From positions 62,001 to 126,000 of the forward strand of contig NZ_SDOY01000113.1 in the NCBI RefSeq assembly GCF_004117935.1: a DNA stretch of 64,000 nt, written 5' to 3'. Below the pieces are notes generated by a model. That model was given only the letters and a program-made list of their open reading frames with translations. It was not told where the DNA came from and did not search any database. This document shows, one piece after another, positions 8,663 to 17,367 of the stretch. Both the position numbers and the translations under genes were made by a program. The stretch is from Streptomyces roseicoloratus. Lineage in GTDB: Bacteria; Actinomycetota; Actinomycetes; Streptomycetales; Streptomycetaceae. Position 1 is the first letter of the stretch. Every line of letters starts with the position of its first letter.

Positions 8663-9463
8663 GTGTCCACGTCTCCGATCGGCCCGCAGTCCGTCGACCG
8701 CGCGCTCGCCATCCTCGACGCCGTCGCCGACGCCGACCGTCCCGTGCGGGCGAAGACCCTGGCCAGGACGCTCGGCTGCGCCCTGTCGACCGTCTACCAC
8801 CTCACCGGACCGCTGGTCGCCCGCGGCCACCTCGTACGGACACCCGAGGGCTACGCGCCGGGGCCCCGCGTCCCGGCCCTGCACCGCGCCTACCAGCGGC
8901 ACCACGGGCTGGGCGGCCCGGTCGCCGAGCTCCTCGGACACCTGCGCCGCACCGCCGGCGCCGAGGCCTACTTCACCGCCTACCGCGACGGCCGCATCAC
9001 CGTCGTCGACACCACCGCGCCCGTCACCGAAACCACCCACCCCTTCGCGCCAGGACCCGAGCCGCGCGCCCACGCCACCGCCCACGGCAAGGCGCTGCTC
9101 GCCGAGCTGCCCCGGGCGGCGCGCCGGCGCTACCTCGACGACCACGGCATGGCCCGCTTCACCGACCGGACGATCACCAGCCCCGAGCGGTTCGAGGCGG
9201 AACTCGCCCGGGTTCGCGAGCGGGGCTTCGCCGTGTCGGTGGGCGAGGCGGACCCCGCGTACACCTGTCTGGCGACCGCGCTCCCCGCCGTACCCGGGCA
9301 CGCCCGCCGGCCCGCCGGCGGCGGCTCCGGCGCCGTGCACGCGCTCTCCGTCTCGCTGCCCACCGCCGACTTCCGGCGGCGCCACGGCGAGCTGCGGGCG
9401 GCCCTCGCCCGCGCCGTCCCGCTGTTCACCGCCGCCCTGCCGTACCCGCCCGCCGCTCCGTGA
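8663..9463 (+). CDS. IclR family transcriptional regulator
   Basis: Regulator of 266 residues with the IclR arrangement: a winged HTH at about residues 8-65 (QSVDRALAILDAVADADRPVRAKTLARTLG, recognition helix around LSTVYHLTGPL) and an effector-binding domain from about 80 to 250, including HATAHGKALLAELP, the normal IclR signature. The effector is unknown. The GTG at 8663 follows AAGGTGGGG. It stands divergent from the VanW gene and 88 bp upstream of a small monooxygenase, either of which could be its target. IclR proteins usually control catabolic or stress genes and repress themselves. Confidence 0.85.
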   Translation: MSTSPIGPQSVDRALAILDAVADADRPVRAKTLARTLGCALSTVYHLTGPLVARGHLVRTPEGYAPGPRVPALHRAYQRHHGLGGPVAELLGHLRRTAGAEAYFTAYRDGRITVVDTTAPVTETTHPFAPGPEPRAHATAHGKALLAELPRAARRRYLDDHGMARFTDRTITSPERFEAELARVRERGFAVSVGEADPAYTCLATALPAVPGHARRPAGGGSGAVHALSVSLPTADFRRRHGELRAALARAVPLFTAALPYPPAAP

Positions 9464-9551
9464 GGAGACCGGGCCTCGGTGCTTTCCGACCCTGCCGGAA
9501 TCCCGCCGCGCCGCGGTGGCCCGCGCCCGGCCGCACCCGCACGATGAGGGC

Positions 9552-9872
9552 ATGATCTTCATCGCCGTACGTTTCACCGTCCGCCCCGAGCACGCCGACG
9601 GCTGGCTCGACCGCGTCGCCGACTTCACCCGCGCCACCCGCGAGGAGCCCGGCAACCTCTTCTTCGACTGGTCGCGCAGCGTCGACGACCCGAACCGGTT
9701 CGTGCTCCTGGAGGCCTTCGCCGACGCCGAGGCCGGCGCCGCGCACGTCGCCTCCGACCACTTCAAGGCCGGACTCGCGACCATGGGCGAGGCCATCGCC
9801 GCCACGCCCGAGATCATCAACGTCGACGTCCCGCAGCAGGGCTGGGGCGCCATGGCCGAGCTCGCCCGCTGA
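9552..9872 (+). CDS. Antibiotic biosynthesis monooxygenase (ABM) family protein
   Basis: Small ferredoxin-like alpha/beta protein of 106 residues. It starts MIFIAVRFTVRPEHADGWL, has the central FFDWSRSVDDPNRFVLLEAF strand-helix segment, and ends with the DHFKAG helix, all typical of ABM/quinol-monooxygenase-like proteins. Members act as cofactor-free monooxygenases or as dimeric folds of unknown activity. The ATG at 9552 follows GATGAGGGC and starts at the expected first strand. It lies on the same strand as the IclR gene and could be its target, but nothing proves this. Confidence 0.8.
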   Translation: MIFIAVRFTVRPEHADGWLDRVADFTRATREEPGNLFFDWSRSVDDPNRFVLLEAFADAEAGAAHVASDHFKAGLATMGEAIAATPEIINVDVPQQGWGAMAELAR

Positions 9873-9989
9873 GCCCCGCCCCCTCCGCCCGGGCCGCCCC
9901 CGGCCCGGTCCGGTCCCACGGGTGCGGCACCCCGCCGTACCCGTAAGACTGGACTGATACGACGCCGACCGTCGGAGGGGGCGTCCACG

Positions 9990-12900
9990 ATGCCGTCGCG
10001 ACAGATGTCCCGGCCCCTGCGCCGCCGGACCGTCCTGTACGTGCTGTTCGTGGCCGCCGTGACCGTCGCCTACCTCCAGATCCCCTCCCGCCACACCGCC
10101 TTCTGGGCGCTCATCGGACTCAGCGGCGTCGTCGCCATCCTCACCGGCGTCCATCTGCACCGCCCCGCGCGCCGCTGGCCCTGGCTCGTGCTCGCCGCCG
10201 CCAACTTCACCTTCGTCGCCGGCGACACCGCGTACAACGTCCTGGAGAACTTCTTCCACCAGGACCGCCCGTTCCCGTCCGTCGCGGACGCCCTCTACCT
10301 CGTCACCTATCCGCTCTTCGCCATCGGCCTGTTCGGCTTCATCCGCCGGCGGGCCGCCGGCCGCGACCTCGGCGTGGCCCTCGACGCGCTGATCCTCACC
10401 TCCGGCCTCGCCCTGCTCTCCTGGGTCTACCTGATCACGCCGCTCGCCAGCTCCCCGGACATGACCTGGATCGAGCGGGCGATCTCCGTCGCCTATCCGC
10501 TCGGCGACGTCCTCATGCTGGCCATGCTGGCCCGGCTGCTCGTCCCCGGCGGCCTGCGCTCCCGCGCCGTCCAGCTCCTCACCCTCGGCACCTGCGGCAT
10601 CCTCTTCTCCGACGTCGTGTACGTCGTCAAGCAGCTGGACGGCACCTGGCAGGTGGGCACGCCGTGGGACCTCGGCTGGGTCGTCTTCTTCACCGCCTGG
10701 GGCCTGGCCGCCCTCCACCCGTCGATGACCGGCCTGACCGAACTCGCCCCCGAACCGGCGGCCAGGACCGCGGAACGCCGGCTGCTGCTGCTCGCCGTCG
10801 CCTCCCTCATCGCCCCCGTCCTGCTGCTCTTCCAGACGCTGCGCCACGACCCCGACCGCGACGTCGGCGTCATCGCGATCTTCTCGGCGCTGATGTTCGT
10901 GATGGTCCTGGTGCGCCTGTGGCGCATCATGGCCGACCACCGCAAGGCCGAGGCCCGCGAGCGCAGCCTCCGGGTCGCCGCCGCCTCCCTGGTCGGCGCG
11001 CTGAGCCCGCGCGAGGTCGCCGCCGCCGTCGAGACCGCCGCCGCCACCCTGTTCGGTGCCGGCATCCCGCACCGCACGATGCTGCTCACCCGCGACCGCC
11101 GGGGCCGGCTGACCGCCGTGCCCACCGGCCGGCAGCCCTGGAGCATCCAGGGCACCGAGGTCACCGGCGGCCCCGGCGAGCCCGACGGCGCGGCCTGGCC
11201 GGAGCTCCTGGAGGAAGGCGGCCGGCTCCTTCCGGCCGACGCACTGGATCCCGCGCTCGCCTCCGCCGTCGCCCCCGCGACCCACGCCCTGCTCTGTCCG
11301 CTGGCCCTGCGGGCCCCCGCCGCCGGCGAGCCGCTGCTCGGAGCGCTGCTGCTCGCCGGTACCGAGAAGAAGCTCGCCGAGATCGCCGGCTCCGCCCAGT
11401 CCCTCGCCTCCCAGGCCGCGCTCGCCCTGGAACGCTTCGGACTCAGCGAGGAGGTCAGCCGCCGCACCAGCGAGGCCTACTTCCGCACCCTGGTGCACAA
11501 CACCTCGGACGTCATCCTCATCGTCGACGACGACGACACCGTCCGCTACGCCAGTCCGTCGGCCGAAACCATGTTCGGCCACCTCCTGCTGCCCGGCACC
11601 CCGCTCGTCGACCTCCTCGCGCCCGGCGACGCGGCGAGCGCCCTGCGGATCCTCGCCGACGTCCGCTCCCGCGGCAACGTCGACGCCCGCGACGACTGGA
11701 AGCTGCTGCACGGCGGCGCCGCCGACACCGAGGTCGAGGTCCGCTGCAGCAACCTGCGCGCCGAACGGACCGTCCACGGCCTGGTCCTGACCCTCCGGGA
11801 CGTCACCGAACAGCGGAAACTGGAGCGGGAGCTCACCCACCGCGCCTTCCACGACTCGCTCACCGGACTGCCCAACCGGGTGCTGCTGCTCGAGCGGATC
11901 GAGCGGGCGCTGCTGCGCGGCCGCCGCGAGTCCACCCTCACCTGCATGCTCTTCGTCGACCTCGACGACTTCAAGGTCGTCAACGACACCATGGGCCACT
12001 CCGTCGGCGACGAACTCCTCGTCGCCGTCGCCCGGCGGCTGAGCTCCGTGCTCCGCCTCACCGACACCGCCGCCCGCCTCGGCGGCGACGAGTTCGCCGT
12101 GCTCATCGAAGGCGCCCGCGAACCCGGCGACGCCGAGGCCCTCGCCGCCGAGATCGTGCACACCCTCAGCCAGCCCTTCCACCTCACCGACGGCGCCGTC
12201 TCCGTGTCGACCAGCGTGGGCGTCGCCACCGTCCTGGACAGCGCCCACGCCGAGGAACTCCTCGGCCACGCCGACCTCGCGCTGTACGCGGCGAAGGCCG
12301 CGGGCAAGAAGCGGTGGAAGCGCTTCCGGCCCGAACTGCACTCGCGGCTCGTCGCCCGCCACGAACTCCAGGCCGGCATGGACACCGCGATCGCCGACCA
12401 CGCCTTCGCCCTGCGCTACCAGCCCATCGTCCAGGTCGACGACACCAGCCTGACCGGTTTCGAGGCCCTCATCCGCTGGCCCCACGCCCGCCGCGGCATG
12501 GTCCCGCCCGACCAGTTCATCTCCCTCGCCGAGGAGAGCGGCCACATCATGCCGCTCGGCGCCTGGGTGCTCGACCACGCGGCCCGCGACATCGCCCGCT
12601 GGCAGCGCGCCCATCCCCGTACGCCCTCGCAGTACGCCAGCGTCAACGTGTCCGCCCGCCAGTTCCGCGACCCCGGACTCCTCGACGTCGTCCGGCGCAC
12701 CCTGCGCGACTCCGGGCTCGCCCCCGGATCCCTGGTCCTGGAACTGACCGAGTCCGTGCTCATGCGCGGCGACGAGCAGACCGGCTCCACCATGCGGTCC
12801 CTCAAGGACCTCGGCGTGTCCATCGCCATCGACGACTTCGGCACCGGGTTCTCCTCGCTGAGCTATCTGCGCGAGTTCCCCATCGACATCGTCAAGGTCG

Positions 12901-14555
12901 ACAAGTCGTTCATCGACGACATCACCACCGACCGCCAGCAGGTGGCCCTCGTCGAAGGCATCGTCCGCATCGCCGAGGTCCTCGGCCTCCAGGTCGTCGC
13001 CGAAGGCATCGAGAACGAGGACCAGCGCGCCCTCCTCGCCGACATGGGCTGCCGCTACGGCCAGGGCTACCTCTTCGCCCGCCCGATGACCGCCCACCAG
13101 GCCGAGTCCTTCCTGCACCGCGCCCCCGCGCGGCCCGCCCGCACCGCCCGTACGGTCCGTGCCGCGCGCACCGCCCGCGGCAGCCGCGCCGCCGCCGGGC
13201 CCGCACCGGTCCCGGGCCCGCCCCCGGCCCCCAGGACCTCCGGAGCCACGCCGGGCGTCCCGCCCTCCTGGAACGCCCGGCACGACGTGCGCTGGCGCGA
13301 CCTGGAACGGCTCAAGCGCCTCAGCCCCATGTGCGACGCCGTCATCGACGAGGTCGACGGCCGCCGGGTACGCGTCGGCGAGCACTGGCTCGTCGACTTC
13401 GCCTCCTGCAACTACCTCGGCTTCGACCTCGACCCCGAGATCATGGGCGCGATCGGCCCCGAGGTCCGCACCTGGGGCACCCACCCCAGCTGGTCCCGCC
13501 TCATCGGCAGCCCCCGGCTCTACCCGCGCATCGAGGAACGGCTCACCGACCTCCTCGGCGCCCCGGACACCCTCCTGCTGCCGACCATCACCCTCATCCA
13601 CCAGTCGGTCATCCCGCTGCTCGCCGCCGGCGGCCACGTCTTCGTCGAGGCCCAGGCCCACCGCACCATCTACGACGGCTGCGTCGTCGCCCGCGGCCAG
13701 GGCGCCCAGCTGCACCGCTTCCGCGCCGACCGGCCCTGGGAGCTCGACACCATGCTGCGCGAGACGCCCGTGGGCGCCGCCCGCCTCGTCTGCATGGACG
13801 GCGTGAACAGCATGACCGGCAACTACCCCGACCTGCGGGCCATCGCCCGGATCTGCCGCCGCGACGACGCCCTGCTGTACGTCGACGACGCCCACGGCTT
13901 CGGCGTCATCGGCGAACGCGGACCCGCCGAGACCAGCCCGTACGGCTCGCGCGGCAACGGCCTGGTCCGGCACCTCGGCGAGAGCTACGACGGCATCGTC
14001 CTGGTCGGCGGCTTCTCCAAGGCCTACTCCTCGCTCCTCGCCTTCCTCGCCCTGCCGCACCGGCTCAAGGAGCACCTCAAGGTGGCCGCCGCGCCCTACC
14101 TCTACTCCGGTCCGTCGCCGACCGCCTCCCTCGCCACCGCCCTCGCCGGGCTCGAGGTCAACGACCGGCGCGGCGACGCCGTCCGCGCCGACCTGCACGC
14201 CAAGACCGCCCGCGTCCTCGACCACGTCCGCGGCCTCGGCATCGCGACGCCCAACACCGACGGCCTGCCGATCGTCGAGATCCCGCTCGGCGACGCCGCC
14301 GACCTGGAGGCGGTCGCCGCGTACCTGTGGGAGCGGGGCATCTACGTGACCCTCGCCAGCTACCCGCTCGTCCCGCGCAGCCGGGTCGGCTTCCGGGTCC
14401 AGGTCACCGCGGCCAACACGGACGAGGAGATCGAGCAGCTCAACGACACCCTCACCGGCGTGTCCCGGCGCTTCGCACTCCAGCGCCCCGCCACCGCCAC
14501 CGCCGGCCGGTACGGCGACGCCGGGACCGGACGACCGTCCGCGGAGTCCCGATGA
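9990..14555 (+). CDS. Membrane PAS-GGDEF-EAL cyclic-di-GMP enzyme fused to an alpha-oxoamine synthase
   Basis: A 1521-residue fusion. Residues 1 to about 325 form 8-10 membrane segments. A GAF-like stretch follows to about 490, then a PAS domain to about 610. The GGDEF motif at 698-702 is intact and is preceded five residues earlier by RLTD, the RxxD product-inhibition site. The EAL domain is intact (EAL at 825-827, DDFGTGFSSL from 948, VAEGIE later), so both cyclic-di-GMP synthesis and breakdown look possible. After an Ala/Arg/Pro linker (about 1040-1093) comes a full PLP-dependent alpha-oxoamine synthase: DDAHG for the PLP ring, Lys1344 in GGFSKAYSS, and the AHRT histidine. Such enzymes condense an acyl-CoA with an amino acid (KBL, BioF, SPT, CqsA). 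Coupled by ATGA to a methyltransferase gene. No stop or frameshift separates the parts. Confidence 0.9.
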   Translation: MPSRQMSRPLRRRTVLYVLFVAAVTVAYLQIPSRHTAFWALIGLSGVVAILTGVHLHRPARRWPWLVLAAANFTFVAGDTAYNVLENFFHQDRPFPSVADALYLVTYPLFAIGLFGFIRRRAAGRDLGVALDALILTSGLALLSWVYLITPLASSPDMTWIERAISVAYPLGDVLMLAMLARLLVPGGLRSRAVQLLTLGTCGILFSDVVYVVKQLDGTWQVGTPWDLGWVVFFTAWGLAALHPSMTGLTELAPEPAARTAERRLLLLAVASLIAPVLLLFQTLRHDPDRDVGVIAIFSALMFVMVLVRLWRIMADHRKAEARERSLRVAAASLVGALSPREVAAAVETAAATLFGAGIPHRTMLLTRDRRGRLTAVPTGRQPWSIQGTEVTGGPGEPDGAAWPELLEEGGRLLPADALDPALASAVAPATHALLCPLALRAPAAGEPLLGALLLAGTEKKLAEIAGSAQSLASQAALALERFGLSEEVSRRTSEAYFRTLVHNTSDVILIVDDDDTVRYASPSAETMFGHLLLPGTPLVDLLAPGDAASALRILADVRSRGNVDARDDWKLLHGGAADTEVEVRCSNLRAERTVHGLVLTLRDVTEQRKLERELTHRAFHDSLTGLPNRVLLLERIERALLRGRRESTLTCMLFVDLDDFKVVNDTMGHSVGDELLVAVARRLSSVLRLTDTAARLGGDEFAVLIEGAREPGDAEALAAEIVHTLSQPFHLTDGAVSVSTSVGVATVLDSAHAEELLGHADLALYAAKAAGKKRWKRFRPELHSRLVARHELQAGMDTAIADHAFALRYQPIVQVDDTSLTGFEALIRWPHARRGMVPPDQFISLAEESGHIMPLGAWVLDHAARDIARWQRAHPRTPSQYASVNVSARQFRDPGLLDVVRRTLRDSGLAPGSLVLELTESVLMRGDEQTGSTMRSLKDLGVSIAIDDFGTGFSSLSYLREFPIDIVKVDKSFIDDITTDRQQVALVEGIVRIAEVLGLQVVAEGIENEDQRALLADMGCRYGQGYLFARPMTAHQAESFLHRAPARPARTARTVRAARTARGSRAAAGPAPVPGPPPAPRTSGATPGVPPSWNARHDVRWRDLERLKRLSPMCDAVIDEVDGRRVRVGEHWLVDFASCNYLGFDLDPEIMGAIGPEVRTWGTHPSWSRLIGSPRLYPRIEERLTDLLGAPDTLLLPTITLIHQSVIPLLAAGGHVFVEAQAHRTIYDGCVVARGQGAQLHRFRADRPWELDTMLRETPVGAARLVCMDGVNSMTGNYPDLRAIARICRRDDALLYVDDAHGFGVIGERGPAETSPYGSRGNGLVRHLGESYDGIVLVGGFSKAYSSLLAFLALPHRLKEHLKVAAAPYLYSGPSPTASLATALAGLEVNDRRGDAVRADLHAKTARVLDHVRGLGIATPNTDGLPIVEIPLGDAADLEAVAAYLWERGIYVTLASYPLVPRSRVGFRVQVTAANTDEEIEQLNDTLTGVSRRFALQRPATATAGRYGDAGTGRPSAESR

Positions 14556-15307
14556 CCACCGCGGGCCGGGCCGCGATCCGCCGGAACCGCGACGCGGACT
14601 GGGACGCCTGGCCCGTCGCCCGCTACCTGGCCGACAACTACCGGCAGATGCATCCCTGCGACCGAGGCGTCATCCAGCACCACTCCCTCTTCTACCGGAG
14701 GTTCCCGCCCGCCGGCCTCGCCCGAACCCTCGAACTCGGCGCGGGCCCCAACCTCTATCCGCTGATGCTCGCCGCCGGCGCGAGCCGCCACATCGACGCC
14801 CTCGAACCCGGCGCCGCCAACCTCGCCTACCTGCGCCGGCAGCTCACCCACGGCCCCGAGGAGAGCTGGACGCCCTTCTACGCCCTGTGCAAGGCCCTCG
14901 ACCCCGCCCTCCCCGCCACCCTCGGCGAGGCGCTGAACCGGGTGCACGCGGTACGGGGCGACGCCTCCGGCCTGCCCGACGGACGCTACGACGCGGCCTC
15001 CATGAACTTCGTCGCCGAGAGCGTCACCGAGGACTACGGCGAGTTCACCGCGCTGTGCGGCGCCTTCGTCCGGGCCGTGCGGCCCGGCGGCCGGCTGGTC
15101 GCCGCGTTCATGGAACGCATGCCCAGCTACCGCATCGGCGACGGACCCGTCTGGCCGGCCTGCCCCGTCGACGAGACCGCGCTCCGTGCCGTCTTCACCC
15201 CCCGCACCGTCGCCCTGACCGTCTCCCGCCTCGCCAAGGACCCCACCCTGCCCGAGTACGGCGACACCGGCATCCTCCTCCTCACGGCCGAACGCCCCGC
15301 GCCGTAG
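14552..15307 (+). CDS. SAM-dependent methyltransferase (NNMT/PNMT/TEMT-like)
   Basis: Class I methyltransferase of 251 residues. The SAM-binding motif I is LELGAGPNLYPLMLAA at about residues 54-69, followed by the acidic residue in IDALEPGAANLAYL. The N-terminal segment AWPVARYLADNYRQMHP and the late FMERMPSYRIG and TGILLLTAERP segments resemble the amine N-methyltransferase-like group found in actinomycetes. The start ATG overlaps the stop of the cyclic-di-GMP/oxoamine synthase fusion by four bases, so the two are almost certainly co-translated. The product of an oxoamine synthase (an alpha-aminoketone) is a plausible substrate. That link is inference. Confidence 0.85.
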   Translation: MTTAGRAAIRRNRDADWDAWPVARYLADNYRQMHPCDRGVIQHHSLFYRRFPPAGLARTLELGAGPNLYPLMLAAGASRHIDALEPGAANLAYLRRQLTHGPEESWTPFYALCKALDPALPATLGEALNRVHAVRGDASGLPDGRYDAASMNFVAESVTEDYGEFTALCGAFVRAVRPGGRLVAAFMERMPSYRIGDGPVWPACPVDETALRAVFTPRTVALTVSRLAKDPTLPEYGDTGILLLTAERPAP

Positions 15308-15317
15308 CGGGGGTACG

Positions 15318-16421
15318 TCAGGCCAGCAGTTCCCGGTACAGCGCCGCGTACCGGGCGGCGAAGCGCTCCGGACCGAAGCGCTCCTCCACCGCCGTCCGGC
15401 CCCGCTCGGCGAGCACGTCCCAGGACCTGGGCTGGTCGAGCAGCCACAGCAGCTGCTGCCCGGTGCGCCGGGCGTCGCCCGCCGGAGCCCGGAGCACCGC
15501 GTTGCCGAAGTCGGCGAACTGCGGCAGATCGCTGAGGATCACCGGCCGTCCGGTGGCCAGCGCCTCCAGCACGATCAGCGGGATGTCGGACCGCCCGCCG
15601 ATCGCGGTCGGCGGGAACAGCAGCACGTGCGCCGAGGCGATCAGCTCCGGCATGTCCGGCACGTAGCCGCGCACCTCGACGTCACGCAGCCCGGCCGCAC
15701 CGGCCCGCTCGCGCAGCGCCTCCTCCCGGGAGTGCAGGTCCTGACCCGGCCGGCCGCGCATCGCGAGGACGAGCCGGAACTCGGCACCCGCCCGCACGGC
15801 CTCGGCCGCCGCGTCGATCGCCGTCTCGGCGCCGCCCGCCGGATCGTGCCGCCCCGCGTACAGCACCACCGGCAGACCGCGCGGCCGGGGCCGTGACGGC
15901 CAGTGCTCCAGCGGGAGCATCGGCGGAATCACCCGTACGTCACCGAAGTCCGCGGCCCGCAGCCGCCGCGCCATCGACTCCGACAGGGCGACGGTGGTGC
16001 CCAGCGGCCGGGTCCGGGGCAGCAGCGCAGGTTCCGTCACGCCGGGCAGCGTGTGCACGACGGGCCGTGCACCGAGCAGCAGCGGACGCAGCCACGAGAA
16101 CGCCGGGAAGGCCCGGCCGATCGTCAGGAACGCGTGCACCAGGTCGCAGCGCCGCGCGTACACCGCCCCGCCCAGCACCGACTGCACCCGCTCGGGCGTG
16201 CGCGGCCCGCCGTCCCGGGACGGCATCGGCACCGCGTGCCCGCCGTACGGGTGCGGCGGCGGCCGGCCGCGCCGGTGCGGCCACCGCGTGAACCAGGTGA
16301 ACTCCACGTCGGTCAGCACGCCGAGCACGTCCGACGCGAGCCGCACGCCGGCGCCGTCCGCACCGTCCAGCGGACCGCCGGTGAGGAGCAGGACGCGCGG
16401 GCGGCGCGGGAACGTGCTCAT
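15318..16421 (-). CDS. Glycosyltransferase family 4 (GT-B fold)
   Basis: Predicted GT-B glycosyltransferase of 367 residues. The N-terminal half starts RPRVLLLTGGPLDGADGAGVRLASDVL; the donor-binding half has VVLYAGRHDPAGGAE, the hinge region VRGYVPDMPELIASAHVLLFPP, and the nucleotide-sugar motif SDIPLIVLEALATGRPVI, the family's E-x7-E-type region. It is the last gene of a seven-frame minus-strand operon and starts inside a 4-base overlap with a 36-codon frame. It ends 10 bases from the convergent methyltransferase. Donor and acceptor sugars are unknown. Confidence 0.85.
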   Translation of the reverse strand: MSTFPRRPRVLLLTGGPLDGADGAGVRLASDVLGVLTDVEFTWFTRWPHRRGRPPPHPYGGHAVPMPSRDGGPRTPERVQSVLGGAVYARRCDLVHAFLTIGRAFPAFSWLRPLLLGARPVVHTLPGVTEPALLPRTRPLGTTVALSESMARRLRAADFGDVRVIPPMLPLEHWPSRPRPRGLPVVLYAGRHDPAGGAETAIDAAAEAVRAGAEFRLVLAMRGRPGQDLHSREEALRERAGAAGLRDVEVRGYVPDMPELIASAHVLLFPPTAIGGRSDIPLIVLEALATGRPVILSDLPQFADFGNAVLRAPAGDARRTGQQLLWLLDQPRSWDVLAERGRTAVEERFGPERFAARYAALYRELLA

Positions 16422-16528
16422 CGCGACCCGCCCGGCGGGCGCGGCGGCCGGGGCACCCGGCCGTTCGCGGGCGCGGCCGGACGCCCGGAGCCCGTCACCG
16501 CCGGCCCGGAGACGGTCACGGCGGTCAT
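16418..16528 (-). CDS. 36-residue Pro/Ala/Gly-rich frame bridging two glycan genes (function unknown)
   Basis: A 36-codon frame that begins with ATG overlapping the PIG-L stop (ATGA) and ends with TGA overlapping the next glycosyltransferase start (ATGA). It opens MTAVTVSGPAV and is otherwise proline-, arginine- and glycine-rich, with no domain or membrane segment. Exact 4-base overlaps on both sides argue that ribosomes pass through it, so it may serve as a translational coupler rather than as a functional peptide. In GC-rich DNA short frames are easily open by chance, so this remains tentative. Confidence 0.4.
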   Translation of the reverse strand: MTAVTVSGPAVTGSGRPAAPANGRVPRPPRPPGGSR

Positions 16529-17367
16529 GACGGGCCCCCGGCCGTCCGGGTCCACGCCTCGCGGACGCCGGCCGGCAGCAGATAGACCTCGGGGACGCGC
16601 GGGATCACCCCGCCCGGGAACAGCGTGTCCACCTGCGTCCGGTAGCCGCGGATCAGCTCGGCCTTCTCGTCGAGCCCCTCGCCGAGAGACGTCTCGGTCG
16701 CGTCGAGCGGGCCGGTGAAGTCCGGGTCGGGCGCCTCGTCCACGTTGTACGGGAAGTCGCTGTAGAACACGGCCGGCAGACCGCTCAGCACGGCGGCCGT
16801 GCGCACCAGCACGTGGTCGACGTGTCCGCCGACCGCGAGCGGCGCGAGCAGCACGCCCTGGCCCGGCTGCAGCAGTTCGCGGACGGTGTCGGTGACCCGG
16901 CGCACGGTCTCGGCGTCCCGCGGCGACACCCGGCCGCGCGACAGGTGCAGCCGGTTCGTCGGGTACACGTGGCCGAGCTCGGGCACCTTCCCCGCCACCC
17001 GACGGCGCAGGCGTCCCGGCGCCGGGACAGGGCGGAACAGCCCGTCCACGAACCCGGCGTGCACCCGCGCGACGCCCAGCCGGGCCAGCACCGCCGCGTC
17101 CTCGGTGCGCCGTTCCGCGTACAGCTCCTCGGCGTCCGTCCTGCCCGTCCGCCGCAGGAACCGGCGGCCCGCCCGTGTGTACGGCGGCGGCGCGCCCTCC
17201 GTGAACACCGTCATCACCGTCACCGAGGCGCGGGAGGAGCGCCGCCCGGGCAGCCGTGCGAGCAGTGCCCCGCAGGACAGCACGGCGTCGTCGAGATGCG
17301 GCGAGAGCACGAGCACGTGGCCGGAGCCCGCCGGCGCGGACAGGGCGGTCAGGGGATCGTCTGCCAT
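16525..17367 (-). CDS. PIG-L family (LmbE-like) N-acetyl-sugar deacetylase
   Basis: Zinc-dependent deacetylase family protein of 280 residues. The metal-binding motif PHLDDAVLSCGALLA is at about residues 22-36, and the second histidine motif GGHVDHVLVR lies near residue 183. Family members remove the acetyl group from GlcNAc in GlcNAc-inositol compounds, mycothiol precursors or antibiotic sugars. The start at 17367 overlaps the upstream glycosyltransferase by 19 bases, consistent with a shared transcript. Its place among four glycosyltransferases suggests that a glucosamine-type residue is exposed during glycan assembly. No signal peptide is apparent. Confidence 0.85.
   Translation of the reverse strand: MADDPLTALSAPAGSGHVLVLSPHLDDAVLSCGALLARLPGRRSSRASVTVMTVFTEGAPPPYTRAGRRFLRRTGRTDAEELYAERRTEDAAVLARLGVARVHAGFVDGLFRPVPAPGRLRRRVAGKVPELGHVYPTNRLHLSRGRVSPRDAETVRRVTDTVRELLQPGQGVLLAPLAVGGHVDHVLVRTAAVLSGLPAVFYSDFPYNVDEAPDPDFTGPLDATETSLGEGLDEKAELIRGYRTQVDTLFPGGVIPRVPEVYLLPAGVREAWTRTAGGPS

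Noticed and set aside
9426..14225. A 1599-codon open frame on the minus strand, opposite the cyclic-di-GMP fusion
   Set aside because: Acidic Gly/Glu/Val-rich text without any domain, typical of antisense frames in high-GC coding DNA. The plus strand has intact enzyme motifs throughout.
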